NCBI RefSeq assembly: GCF_900119845.1
Contig: NZ_FPKU01000004.1
Location: 248,001 to 312,000 of the forward strand
Reading direction: 5' to 3'
From: Devosia enhydra
Lineage (GTDB): Bacteria > Pseudomonadota > Alphaproteobacteria > Rhizobiales > Devosiaceae
DNA: 64,000 nt
In this document: positions 33,045 to 41,354 of the stretch, in pieces
Layout: the number at the start of each line of letters is the position of its first letter
Numbering within the stretch: position 1 is the first letter of the stretch
Program-made: the position numbers and the translations under genes
The notes under the pieces: model-generated
Seen by the model: only the letters and a program-made list of their open reading frames with translations
The model's database searches: none
Told to the model about the DNA's origin: nothing

Positions 33045-33120
33045 AGGTTACGGTTCTGGCAATGAGTAACCTTTCATTAACACTGTCGTTCTGGGCGCGC
33101 GCTGGTAACCCTTTTTTAAC
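33043..33120 (-). promoter_or_regulatory. two CtrA-like boxes and an inverted repeat upstream of the fusion gene
   Basis: GTAA-N7-TTAAC occurs at 33066-33081 and again at 33105-33120. Each differs by one base from the alphaproteobacterial CtrA consensus TTAA-N7-TTAAC. In addition, AAAGGTTAC (33043-33051) and GTAACCTTT (33066-33074) form a perfect nine-base inverted repeat. The right arm overlaps the first box and the left arm overlaps the possible TTG start. The region is notably AT-rich and is the only upstream space of the fusion gene. Confidence 0.55.
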
Positions 33121-33150
33121 CCTAACTGATAAAAGGCAATGGAATGGCAG

Positions 33151-33177
33151 CGCCCGCGTCTCCGGGGAGCGCGGGCG
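33151..33177 (-). terminator. hairpin downstream of the GH105-type gene
   Basis: CGCCCGCG (33151-33158) and CGCGGGCG (33170-33177) make an eight-base GC stem, 26 bases beyond the stop of the leftward hydrolase gene. No T run follows on the minus strand, so efficiency is doubtful. It would insulate the pectin operon from the next leftward gene. Confidence 0.42.
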
Positions 33178-33202
33178 GTAAAAGGCTTTGGAAAACAGTG
33201 GT

Positions 33203-34300
33203 TTAGACGGCCGTAGCCAAGGGCTGTCGCTCACGCATCAGGCGCTCGGCTGCCGCCATCATCAGCGGGCCGACCCCCTTGGAATCGTCGGCGACTATGG
33301 GCTCCGAGAGATAATAGCCGACGCTGCCATCGCGATTGCGACCCGAAAAGCCGCCGAGCCCTGCCATGTAGCAGATCTGCTGAAGCTCCGTGCGGCCCGA
33401 GGGCGAGGGGGCAAGGGCATGCCGTTCGAGCCCGGCCAGCGCCCTGAGCCCCGGTTCGGCTGAAAGACCCCGAAGTCCCAAGCGAGTTCCCGCGATGTAG
33501 AAATAGGCGAACATCGCAGTGGCTGAGGATTCGGGATAATTGCCCTCAAGATCGGGCAGGTCGGTGACCTGCAACCAGCGGCCATCGGGCTGCTGATGCT
33601 GGGCAAGGATATCGGCCAGATCGGTGCAAGCAGCGGTGATCGCCCCGGCATCGGGGCCAGCCAGTTCGGCGACATCGACCAGCGCCATGGCCAGCCAGCC
33701 CATGGCGCGCGACCAGTAGGCACGCGAGAGCCCAGTGACCGGATCGGCCCAATCCTGCACTCTGCCCGCATCGTAGCCATGGCGATAGAGGCGGGTGCCG
33801 GCATCGCGCAGAAGGATTATGGCGCTCTCCATCTGCGCGATGGCGTCGCGGTAAAGCTGCCTGTCGCCGACCAAGAGGGCATAGTCGAGCTGGAAGGGCA
33901 GCGCCATATAGAGCCCATCGAGCCAGACCTGCTGGGGATAGACCAGCTTGTGCCAGTAATTGCCGCCGGGGGTGCGCGGCTGGAGGGGCAATTGCGCGGC
34001 CAGAGCGTCGGCGCCGATGCGGTAGCGAACATCGCCCAGCCGGCGATGCAGAAAGAGCAGGGCGCGACCGGCCTGCACATTGTCGAGATTGAAGTCCTCG
34101 GGGCGATAGCCGGCGAGATGCCCATCGGGGTCAATTTGCCCATCGACGAGGCGCTTGAGATGGGCAAACCACGGGCCGCCCGGATCGGCGGCATCGAGCA
34201 GGGCGAGGCCGCGATAGATGCAGCCATCCTCATAGCACCAGGCGCCGCCCTTGTAGTAACGATAGTCCCGCGCGAAGGCGTCGAAATAGGCCATCATCAT
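33203..34300 (-). CDS. GH88/GH105-type unsaturated glucuronyl/rhamnogalacturonyl hydrolase
   Basis: 365 residues with the alpha/alpha-barrel pattern of YesR/YteR-type enzymes: GGAWCYEDGCIYRGLALLDA, a central NYWHKLVYPQQVWLDGLYMALPF and GLSRAYWSRAMGWLAMALVDV with the conserved WxRAxGW, then DGRWLQVTD and ESSATAMFAYFY. No signal peptide is present, so it acts in the cytosol, removing unsaturated or terminal uronic acids from imported oligosaccharides. ATG 34300 overlaps the GH28 stop (ATGA), the first of three tandem ATGs. It is last in the ABC-GH28-GH105 operon. Confidence 0.87.
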   Translation of the reverse strand: MMMAYFDAFARDYRYYKGGAWCYEDGCIYRGLALLDAADPGGPWFAHLKRLVDGQIDPDGHLAGYRPEDFNLDNVQAGRALLFLHRRLGDVRYRIGADALAAQLPLQPRTPGGNYWHKLVYPQQVWLDGLYMALPFQLDYALLVGDRQLYRDAIAQMESAIILLRDAGTRLYRHGYDAGRVQDWADPVTGLSRAYWSRAMGWLAMALVDVAELAGPDAGAITAACTDLADILAQHQQPDGRWLQVTDLPDLEGNYPESSATAMFAYFYIAGTRLGLRGLSAEPGLRALAGLERHALAPSPSGRTELQQICYMAGLGGFSGRNRDGSVGYYLSEPIVADDSKGVGPLMMAAAERLMRERQPLATAV

Positions 34301-35817
34301 GGCGGTGTCCCGGAAGGCTCGGAGAGGAAGGTGACGCCGGAAACCTCCGGCGCCGTGGCATTGGCGATGACGATGCCGGCATGGCGCAGATCGGGCAGGT
34401 CGCTGGCCATGTCGGGCGGGCCGGCCTCGGCCTCGGGGGCGAAGGCGACGACATAGTCGGCGATGACGAGACGCTCGACCGGCGCTTCGGTCAGCCCCAG
34501 CACATGGGCGGCGGCGTGGTGGACGTTGCGTGCCGAAACGCGGGTGAAGCTTATGTCCGAGATCGCGGGCGTATCCTCGCCGATCGGGGCGGGCGTGCGG
34601 GACTGGACCTGGGGGCTGCGGCCATCGGGATCGCAGAAATAAAAGCCGTTGATCGAAAGGGGGGTCAGAACCCCATCCATCTCGACATCGGCGAAGCTGA
34701 CATGGCGCACATGGCCGCCCCGGCCGCGCCGCGTCTTGATGCGCAGGCCGCGATCGGTGTTGACGAAGCGGCAATTGGCGACGCGCACATCCTCGACCCC
34801 GCCGCTCATTTCCGAGCCGATGACGACCCCGCCATGGCCGAATTCCATGAGGCAGCGACGGATCTCGACATCGCTGGTCGGGCGGTGCGGATAGGCATGG
34901 CTGCCGCGCTTGCCGGCCTTGATGGCGATGCAGTCATCGCCGACTGAAAAATGCACGCCCAAGATACGGATATGGCGCGAACTCTCGGGATTGAGGCCGT
35001 CCGTATTGGGGGACTCCTTGGGGTTCTCGACGAGGAGATCGGCGGCGAGCACGCCTTCGCAGTCGAGCGGATGGATGGTCCAGGAGGGGGAGTTGCGCAC
35101 CGCGATGCCGGTGATGGTGATGTCGCGGCAGCCCGAGAAGAACAGGGTGCGCGGGCGGCGCAGGCCGTTGCGCGTCTCCTTGGGCCAGTCCCACCAGTCA
35201 CCGGCGGCGGCATTGCCGTCGATCACCCCTTCCCCCGTGATCGTAAGGTTTGTGGCCCCGATGGCGGTGAGGAGGCTGGCATAGGTCGCGGCCGGTTCGC
35301 CTTCCCAGCTGCCGAGCATGCGGCCGGAGGCGTCGTAGGCAGGCAGGGCCGGATAAAGCCTGCGGTCGGCGAGGCCTTTGAGCGTTGCGCCCTTTTCGAG
35401 CAGCAGCGTCAGATGGGATTTGAGGAACAGCGGACCGCTCGCCCAGGGGCCGGGCGGGATGACGACAGTTGCGCCTTCGGGCGCCGCGGCGATAGCAGCC
35501 TGGATGGCTGCGCTGTTGTCGTCGGCATCGGGATTGGCGCCATGGTCGCGGATCGAGACCAGCGCGGTTTCGGCCATCGTGCGCAGGGGCAGGGGCTCGT
35601 ATTCGTGGCTGGCGAGGAGATAGGGGGTATCGGGCGCAAGGCCGCAGAGCGTGAAGACATGGCGGTCCGTATGCCCGCGCGCCGCCACGACGCCATCGCG
35701 ATGAAGCGTCCAGTCAAGGGGCGACGGCAGGGCATAGGTACCGCCTTCGCGCATGAGTTCCACCACGGCCGTCCGCGTTGCCGCATGGACGAGCCTCAGC
35801 CGATCAGGTTTCGTCAT
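34297..35817 (-). CDS. GH28 polygalacturonase (exo-type, cytosolic)
   Basis: 506 residues. All four GH28 signatures are present: NTDGLNP (Asp273), SVGDDCIAIK (Asp294, Asp295), FGHGGVVIGSE (His328) and RGLRIKT (359-361). An Fn3-like leader of about 80 residues precedes the parallel beta-helix, as in several exo-polygalacturonases. No signal peptide is seen, so it is likely to trim galacturonate from imported oligogalacturonides. It is coupled to the hydrolase gene by a four-base overlap and follows the binding-protein gene after a hairpin. The ribosome-binding site is weak. Confidence 0.9.
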   Translation of the reverse strand: MTKPDRLRLVHAATRTAVVELMREGGTYALPSPLDWTLHRDGVVAARGHTDRHVFTLCGLAPDTPYLLASHEYEPLPLRTMAETALVSIRDHGANPDADDNSAAIQAAIAAAPEGATVVIPPGPWASGPLFLKSHLTLLLEKGATLKGLADRRLYPALPAYDASGRMLGSWEGEPAATYASLLTAIGATNLTITGEGVIDGNAAAGDWWDWPKETRNGLRRPRTLFFSGCRDITITGIAVRNSPSWTIHPLDCEGVLAADLLVENPKESPNTDGLNPESSRHIRILGVHFSVGDDCIAIKAGKRGSHAYPHRPTSDVEIRRCLMEFGHGGVVIGSEMSGGVEDVRVANCRFVNTDRGLRIKTRRGRGGHVRHVSFADVEMDGVLTPLSINGFYFCDPDGRSPQVQSRTPAPIGEDTPAISDISFTRVSARNVHHAAAHVLGLTEAPVERLVIADYVVAFAPEAEAGPPDMASDLPDLRHAGIVIANATAPEVSGVTFLSEPSGTPP

Positions 35818-35828
35818 GATGCAGGGGA

Positions 35829-35848
35829 CCGGAGCCTTGCCGCTCCGG
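35829..35848 (-). terminator. intercistronic hairpin between binding-protein and GH28 genes
   Basis: CCGGAGC (35829-35835) pairs with GCTCCGG (35842-35848), with further partial pairing outside. It sits in the 49-base gap after the binding-protein gene (minus strand). Without a T tail it is more likely an mRNA-stabilising stem favouring the abundant binding protein than a full stop. Confidence 0.5.
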
Positions 35849-35866
35849 CCCGCTCTCCTTTGAGGG

Positions 35867-37126
35867 TCAGATGCGTGCGAGCACGCCGTTGATGCTGTCG
35901 ATGATCGTCTCTCCGGCCTCGTCGGCGGAGAGGAGGCCATAGGCGAACTCCTCGAGCGTCGACTGGAAGATGTCGCGGATCTCGGGATGCTCGTTATAGG
36001 GCGAGACGGTGGGGCCTTCGGCCTCCATCACGAGGCGGTTGGCGGCCACCACGTTCTCGTCGATGCCGCCCGAGGCCAGAAGCTGCTCGGCCGCCGCCGC
36101 ATTGGCCGGCAGTCCGCGATGGCCGGCCATGATGGCGATCGCGCCCTCATCGTTGACGAGGCAGTTGAGAATGGTCGCGGCCGCTGCGGCATTGGGGGTG
36201 CGGGCCGAGATCGACCAGACCATCGAAGGCTTGCGATAGACCCCGTCGGTCAGCGCGTCGGAGACCTTGAGGATCGGCACGGAGACCAGTGTCTGTCCCT
36301 TGGTCAGGGGGCCAGCATATTGGGAATAGGTGGAATCCCACTGATAGGCCCCGCCGATGCGGCCTTCGATCCAGTCGGCGCGCTCCTGGAGGTTGGTATT
36401 GCCGCTGCCGGCCGCATCCTGCCAGCTCTGGATGGTGCCGGTATCGACCAGCGACTGATAGAAGGCGATGCCCTTGGCCAGCTCGGCCGGCGTCCAGGCC
36501 ACGGTGTTGGTGGCCGGATCGATGAGGTCCTTGCCGGTCATCTGCGTGGTGACGAGCGAAACGATCAGCAAGGCGTCGAGCCCGGCGGCATAGAACGGGT
36601 AGGCGTTCTGGCCGTGCACCTCCTTGAATTTGGGCGTGGCGGCGATCAGTTCGTCCCAGGTGGTGGGAATGGCGAGCCCGGCCTTCTCGAAGGCGGTGGC
36701 ATTCATGAAAAAGACGCGGCCGGTAGTGGAGACCGAAAGCCCGTTGAGCTTGCCATTGGTGGTGCCGGCGGCAAGGTCCGCCGCGGTCCAGTTCGAGGTG
36801 TCGAGTTCCCCAAGCGTTGCGAGATCGGCAAAGCCCGAGCCATCCTTGCTCATCAGGGGCAGCCACGGCCAGTTGATCTGCATGATGTCGGGCTCAGTGC
36901 CGCCCGCGAGCTGGGTGGTCACCTTCTCCTGATGGCCCCCGAAGCCGCCATATTCGGCCGCCACGGTGTGGCCGTGCTTGTCGCCGCAGAACTTGATCGC
37001 CTCCTGCGTGGCGGCATGGCGGGCATCGCCGCCCCACCAGCTCATGCGCAGATCGACCGCGCCGGCGCTGACGCTCGAGCCCAGAACGGCTGCGAGGCCG
37101 AAAATGATCGAAACCCTGGTCTTCAT
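35867..37126 (-). CDS. CUT1-type sugar ABC transporter substrate-binding protein
   Basis: 419 residues. The signal peptide MKTRVSIIFGLAAVLGSSVS ends near AGA-V. The mature part starts VDLRMSWWGGDARHAATQEAI, and GTEPDIMQINWPWL is the typical extracellular solute-binding family 1 segment. GGAGG precedes ATG 37126. It is followed on the same strand by GH28 and GH105, and preceded by the ATPase and two permeases, giving a full importer. The ligand is presumably a short oligogalacturonide or other pectin fragment, inferred from the enzymes. Confidence 0.9.
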   Translation of the reverse strand: MKTRVSIIFGLAAVLGSSVSAGAVDLRMSWWGGDARHAATQEAIKFCGDKHGHTVAAEYGGFGGHQEKVTTQLAGGTEPDIMQINWPWLPLMSKDGSGFADLATLGELDTSNWTAADLAAGTTNGKLNGLSVSTTGRVFFMNATAFEKAGLAIPTTWDELIAATPKFKEVHGQNAYPFYAAGLDALLIVSLVTTQMTGKDLIDPATNTVAWTPAELAKGIAFYQSLVDTGTIQSWQDAAGSGNTNLQERADWIEGRIGGAYQWDSTYSQYAGPLTKGQTLVSVPILKVSDALTDGVYRKPSMVWSISARTPNAAAAATILNCLVNDEGAIAIMAGHRGLPANAAAAEQLLASGGIDENVVAANRLVMEAEGPTVSPYNEHPEIRDIFQSTLEEFAYGLLSADEAGETIIDSINGVLARI

Positions 37127-37149
37127 GGTGTCCTCCCTTGTGTTTGCAG

Positions 37150-38274
37150 TCACGCGCGGCCGAGGCTGATGGTCTGCCCCGTTTCCGAATCGAACAGATG
37201 CAGCAGGTCCTCGGCCGGCCGCAGCCAGATGCGGTCATCCCTGAGCTTGCTGCGATCGAAGGCCTCGCCCGGTACCACCGAGACGAGGTTGAGCCCGCCC
37301 ACCGCGACATGCAGGTAGACTTCGTGGCCCATATATTCGACATGGGCGACCCGGCCTGGCAGGCCATCGCCATTGGCTCCCACCGGCTGCAGGTGCTGCG
37401 GGCGGATGCCCAGTTGCACCGCCTTGCCGGTGCCGGGGGCGATGCGGGCGCCCAGCGCGGCGCCATAGCGCAGCGTGTGGCCGGCAATCGTTAAAGTGGG
37501 CGCATCGGCCGATCCGCCCAGGGTCGCCGGCACGATGTTCATCTCCGGGCTGCCGATGAAACCGCCGACAAAGGCATTGGCGGGGCGCGAATAGATGGTC
37601 ACCGGATCATCGACCTGCATGATGCGCCCGTCCTTCATCACGCAGATGCGGTCGCCCATGGTCATGGCTTCGGTCTGGTCATGGGTGACATAGGCCACCG
37701 TCGAGGAGAGTCCGTCATCCTTGAGCGCCCGGTGCAGCTCGATGAGCCGCACGCGCATCGAGGCGCGCAGCTTGGCATCGAGGTTCGAGAGTGGTTCGTC
37801 GAAGAGGAAGACCTGCGGCTTCTTGATGATGGCGCGCCCCACCGCGACGCGCTGCGCCTGCCCGCCCGAGAGCTGCTTGGGCAGGCGCTCGAGCAATTGC
37901 TCGATCTCGAGCAGCTTGGCGGTCGCGGCCACGCCGCCCTCGATCTCGGGCTTTTTGCGGCGGGCGAGCTTGAGCCCGAAGGCGAGGTTGTTGAACACCT
38001 TCATGTGCGGATAGAGCGCGTAGTTCTGGAACACCATGGCGATGCCGCGCTCGCCCGGCACGATGTTGTTCACCACCCGATCCCCGATGCGGATTTCGCC
38101 CGAGGTGACGGTCTCGAGCCCCGCGATCATTCGCAAAGTGGTGGATTTCGCGCAGCCCGAGGGGCCGACAAAGGCCATGAACTCGCCGTCGCGGATGGAG
38201 AGGTTGATGCCGTGCACGGCCTTGAAGCCATTGCCATAGGTCTTTTCGAGATTGACGAGATCGAGGCTTGCCAT
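37150..38274 (-). CDS. MalK/UgpC-like ABC transporter ATPase
   Basis: 374 residues: nucleotide-binding domain plus the C-terminal TOBE regulatory domain of CUT1 ATPases. The Walker A reads GPSGCAKST, with Ala where most members have Gly. The signature is LSGGQAQRVAVGRA, Walker B VFLFDEPLSNLDAKLR, and the H-loop YVTHDQTEAMTMGD. It energises the two permeases at 38280 and 39190. The gene lies between the inner permease and the binding-protein gene in the order permease, permease, ATPase, binding protein, GH28, GH105. Confidence 0.92.
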   Translation of the reverse strand: MASLDLVNLEKTYGNGFKAVHGINLSIRDGEFMAFVGPSGCAKSTTLRMIAGLETVTSGEIRIGDRVVNNIVPGERGIAMVFQNYALYPHMKVFNNLAFGLKLARRKKPEIEGGVAATAKLLEIEQLLERLPKQLSGGQAQRVAVGRAIIKKPQVFLFDEPLSNLDAKLRASMRVRLIELHRALKDDGLSSTVAYVTHDQTEAMTMGDRICVMKDGRIMQVDDPVTIYSRPANAFVGGFIGSPEMNIVPATLGGSADAPTLTIAGHTLRYGAALGARIAPGTGKAVQLGIRPQHLQPVGANGDGLPGRVAHVEYMGHEVYLHVAVGGLNLVSVVPGEAFDRSKLRDDRIWLRPAEDLLHLFDSETGQTISLGRA

Positions 38275-38279
38275 GTGCG

Positions 38280-39188
38280 TCAGCCCTTGGTTCCGCCGGT
38301 TGCGACACCGCGGATGAAGTGTTTCTGGGCGAGGAAAAAGACCACCAGCGAGGGCGCCAGCGAGATGACCGTCATGGCCAGGATCTTGTTCCAGGAGAAG
38401 GCTTCGGTGGCGTCGATCGAAAGCTGGAGCGCCAGCGAGATCGGGTATTTGGCCACCGAGGAGATGTAGATCAGCGGCCCCAGGAAGTCGTTCATGGTCC
38501 ACATGAACTGGAAGAGGCAGACCGAAACGATGGCCGGGGACAGCATGGGAATGACGATGAAGATCAGCGTCTGCAGGGTGTTGGCGCCATCGATGCGGGC
38601 GGCTTCCTCCATGTCGCGCGGAATGGCGCGCAGGAACTGGATGAGCATGAAGACAAAGAATGCATCGCCCGCCAGCGCCGAGGGCACCCAGAGCGGCAGG
38701 TAGCTGTCGAGCCAGCCCAGATCGCGGAACACGAGATATTGCGGGATGCGGGTCACGACATTGGGCAGAAGCAGCGTGGCGATGAGGGTGGCAAACAGCA
38801 GGCGCTTGAAGGGGAATTCGAAGCGCGCAAAGCCATAGGCCACGAGCGTCGCCGAGATCGCCGTGCCGATCACCTTGGGCAGGACGATGAGGAAGGTGTT
38901 CCAGTAGAACTGCCCGAAATTATAGGGCGTCGAGGTCTTCCACCCCTCCACATAGCCGTCGAGAGTGGGCTCGAACGGAATAAAGGAGGGATTGGTGAAG
39001 ATCTCCTGGTTGGACTTGAACGATGCCCCGATGAGCCAAAGCAGCGGATAGACCATGATGAAACCGACCACGATCAGGATCGTGTAGCGGACCGTCGAGG
39101 AAATCTTCTCCATCCGGCGCGTCGCGGCATTGGCGCGGGCGCTGTCGGCGGTATCGGGGAGGGCGATGGTGGCAGTCTCGGCGCTCAT
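38280..39188 (-). CDS. CUT1 ABC transporter permease (MalG-like)
   Basis: 302 residues, six membrane helices. The inner-membrane coupling motif is EEAARIDGANTLQTLIFIVIPMLSP (EAA loop), and the N-terminus YTILIVVGFIMVYPLLWLIGASFKSNQEI is standard for MalG-type subunits. It starts two bases after the other permease gene ends and stops just ahead of the ATPase start. It forms the translocation heterodimer with the 39190 product. Confidence 0.91.
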   Translation of the reverse strand: MSAETATIALPDTADSARANAATRRMEKISSTVRYTILIVVGFIMVYPLLWLIGASFKSNQEIFTNPSFIPFEPTLDGYVEGWKTSTPYNFGQFYWNTFLIVLPKVIGTAISATLVAYGFARFEFPFKRLLFATLIATLLLPNVVTRIPQYLVFRDLGWLDSYLPLWVPSALAGDAFFVFMLIQFLRAIPRDMEEAARIDGANTLQTLIFIVIPMLSPAIVSVCLFQFMWTMNDFLGPLIYISSVAKYPISLALQLSIDATEAFSWNKILAMTVISLAPSLVVFFLAQKHFIRGVATGGTKG

Positions 39189-39189
39189 G

Positions 39190-40080
39190 TCAGCTCCTCC
39201 TGTCGCCGGCGTAGTAGACCCAGCGCTTGGATGACCAGAAGGCCAGCAGCGTCAGCACCATGATGATGGCAAACAGCACCCAGGAGATCGCGGAGGCGTA
39301 GCCCATGTTGAAGCGCCGGAAGGCCGAGTCGTAGATGTAGAGCGGCAGCAAATAGGTGGAGCGCAGGGGCGCCCCCGTGCCGTCGGTGATGATGAAGGGG
39401 CCGTTGAACTCCTGGAACGCCTCGACCGTCTGCATGATCATGTTGAAGAAGATGACGGGCGTGATCAGGGGCAGGGTGATGAAGGTGAAGACCTGCCACT
39501 TCTTGGCGCCATCGATGGCGGCCGCCTCGTAGAGCGACTGGTCGATCGATTGCAGCGCGGCAAGGAAGATCACCATGGCCGAGCCGAACTGCCAGACGCG
39601 CAGCAGCGTGATGGTGAAGAGCGCGTATTTGGGATCGCCGAACCAGTTGACCGGCTCGGCCCCGACCGAGAGGAGCACCATGTTGACGATGCCAGTATCG
39701 GCGAAGATGTAGCGCCACAGCACCGCGATCGCCACCGACCCGCCGAGCACCGAGGGGACATAAAAGGCGGTCCGGAAGAGATTGATGCCCCTGAGCCGGT
39801 AATTGAGGATAACGGCGATAAAGAGCGCGAAGGCAAGCTTCAGCGGCACCGTCATGAAGACGTAGGAGAGCGTGACCCCGAGCGAGCGCTGGAAGGTGCG
39901 ATCCCTGGTAAAGAGCTCGACATAGTTCTGGATGCCGGCCCAGACGGGCGCCGACATGAGGTTGTAGGTGGTGAAGGACAGGTAGAACGACGCCACGAAG
40001 GGGATCGCGGTGAAGATCAGCAGGCCGATGATGTAGGGCGTGACATAGGCGAGCCCCAGATATTTGCTGTCTCCGCCCAT
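39190..40080 (-). CDS. CUT1 ABC transporter permease (MalF-like)
   Basis: 296 residues, six membrane helices. YVTPYIIGLLIFTAIPFVASFYLSF opens the protein, and the EAA loop is LYEAAAIDGAKKWQVFTFITLPLITP. ATG 40080 is set by AGGAGG just upstream; a longer frame to 40146 has no such site. It is the first gene of the pectin-fragment operon, divergent from an AraC regulator with a 240-base shared control region. Confidence 0.91.
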   Translation of the reverse strand: MGGDSKYLGLAYVTPYIIGLLIFTAIPFVASFYLSFTTYNLMSAPVWAGIQNYVELFTRDRTFQRSLGVTLSYVFMTVPLKLAFALFIAVILNYRLRGINLFRTAFYVPSVLGGSVAIAVLWRYIFADTGIVNMVLLSVGAEPVNWFGDPKYALFTITLLRVWQFGSAMVIFLAALQSIDQSLYEAAAIDGAKKWQVFTFITLPLITPVIFFNMIMQTVEAFQEFNGPFIITDGTGAPLRSTYLLPLYIYDSAFRRFNMGYASAISWVLFAIIMVLTLLAFWSSKRWVYYAGDRRS

Positions 40081-40320
40081 CGGGCCTCCTCTCATGCCGG
40101 GGCGCCTGCCGCAAAGGGGCAGAGCGGGAGCCGGCCTCCTGCGCAATCGTGCATGAATATACGAGCATCACGGCCCCGTACGCGGAAGGCCGGTCTGTCG
40201 ATATCCAGAGATTACGATCGTCTTCCCTGCCGAATACCGATCTTTCTTGCCGGTTCTTTCGGTTGACCTGATATGAAAGCGTCACGCCGCTTGGGGGAAT
40301 TGACGGTTCGGGAGAAAAGG

Positions 40321-41262
40321 ATGGATGAAATCGAAGGTGCTGGTGGCGCCAGCGTGCTGGGGGGCATACCCTCGGATGCGCTGACGCTGGGGCTGTCGCG
40401 ATCGACCATCAAGATGCGCCACACCGCGAGCTGGCGGGTGGAAAAATCCAACGACGTCCATGATCTGGTGGTCTGCCTGACCGGCTCGGCACGCTATGAA
40501 CTCGACGGGGTGTCGCTGGTGCTGGAGCCGGGGGACGCGATGCTGATCCCCGCCGGCAGCCGCTTCGTGGGCTGGCTCAACGATGGCGCGCTCTATACCG
40601 GGCTGGCGCAGCATTTCACGCTGACGCTCTTTGGCAATGCCGACCTCATCGGCCAGATGCAGCTGCGCCCCAAGGCGCGCTTTGCCCGCTGGGACCTGGT
40701 CGAGCCGATGGTGCGGCACTATCTGGCGATTGCGCCGGCCTCTTCGACGACGCTGGTGCAATATCCGATCTTCATGTTCATCCTGCTCGATTATCTCGAG
40801 GCCGCCTTCGTCAGCTGGCGCGAGCAGGCGCTGGCCGGCAGCGCCAGCCCCGATGCGCTGTCGCTGCACATCATGCTGGTGGCGGCGCGCATCGCCGGCG
40901 ATCCGCTGCGCGAGGGGGTTCTGGAGGAATGCCTCGCGAGCCTGCCCTACAATCTTGATTATTTCCGCCGCGCCTTCCGCCAGCGCATCGGCTACACGCC
41001 GGCCAAATTCGTCGAGTTCAAGCGCCTCGAACGGGCGATGAACTGGCTGGCCGCCGGCCATTCAGTCAAGCAGGCGGCGGCCCGCACCGGGTTTTCGGAC
41101 GTCTATTACTTCTCACGCCAGTTCAAGCGCTATTTCGGCACCTCGCCGTCTTCCTACCGGCTGCTGGTCAAGTCGCGGGAGGGGCGGCATTTCGTCGAGG
41201 AATCAGGGGTGGTGATGGGGCTGCCTTCGGCCTTCGATCCGGAAAAGGCGCTGGGGCCGTGA
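40321..41262 (+). CDS. AraC-family regulator next to the pectin operon
   Basis: 313 residues. The N-terminal cupin-like half carries DLVVCLTGSARYELDGVSLVLEPGDAMLIPAGSRF, a sugar-sensing beta-barrel. The C-terminal pair of helix-turn-helices includes KQAAARTGFSDVYYFSRQFKRYFGTSPSSYR. ATG 40321 follows GGAGAAAAGG; an in-frame ATG at 40273 lacks such a site. It is divergent from the CUT1 permease operon, so it most probably activates transport and GH28/GH105 expression when a galacturonate-type sugar binds. Confidence 0.88.
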   Translation: MDEIEGAGGASVLGGIPSDALTLGLSRSTIKMRHTASWRVEKSNDVHDLVVCLTGSARYELDGVSLVLEPGDAMLIPAGSRFVGWLNDGALYTGLAQHFTLTLFGNADLIGQMQLRPKARFARWDLVEPMVRHYLAIAPASSTTLVQYPIFMFILLDYLEAAFVSWREQALAGSASPDALSLHIMLVAARIAGDPLREGVLEECLASLPYNLDYFRRAFRQRIGYTPAKFVEFKRLERAMNWLAAGHSVKQAAARTGFSDVYYFSRQFKRYFGTSPSSYRLLVKSREGRHFVEESGVVMGLPSAFDPEKALGP

Positions 41263-41354
41263 GTCCCATGCCATTGCTCCAAGAGGAGAGCATTGACCGG
41301 TGTGGCTGGCGCAAATAGGGTCCCGCCGACTTCGTCGCCCGGACCCAAAGCGCC

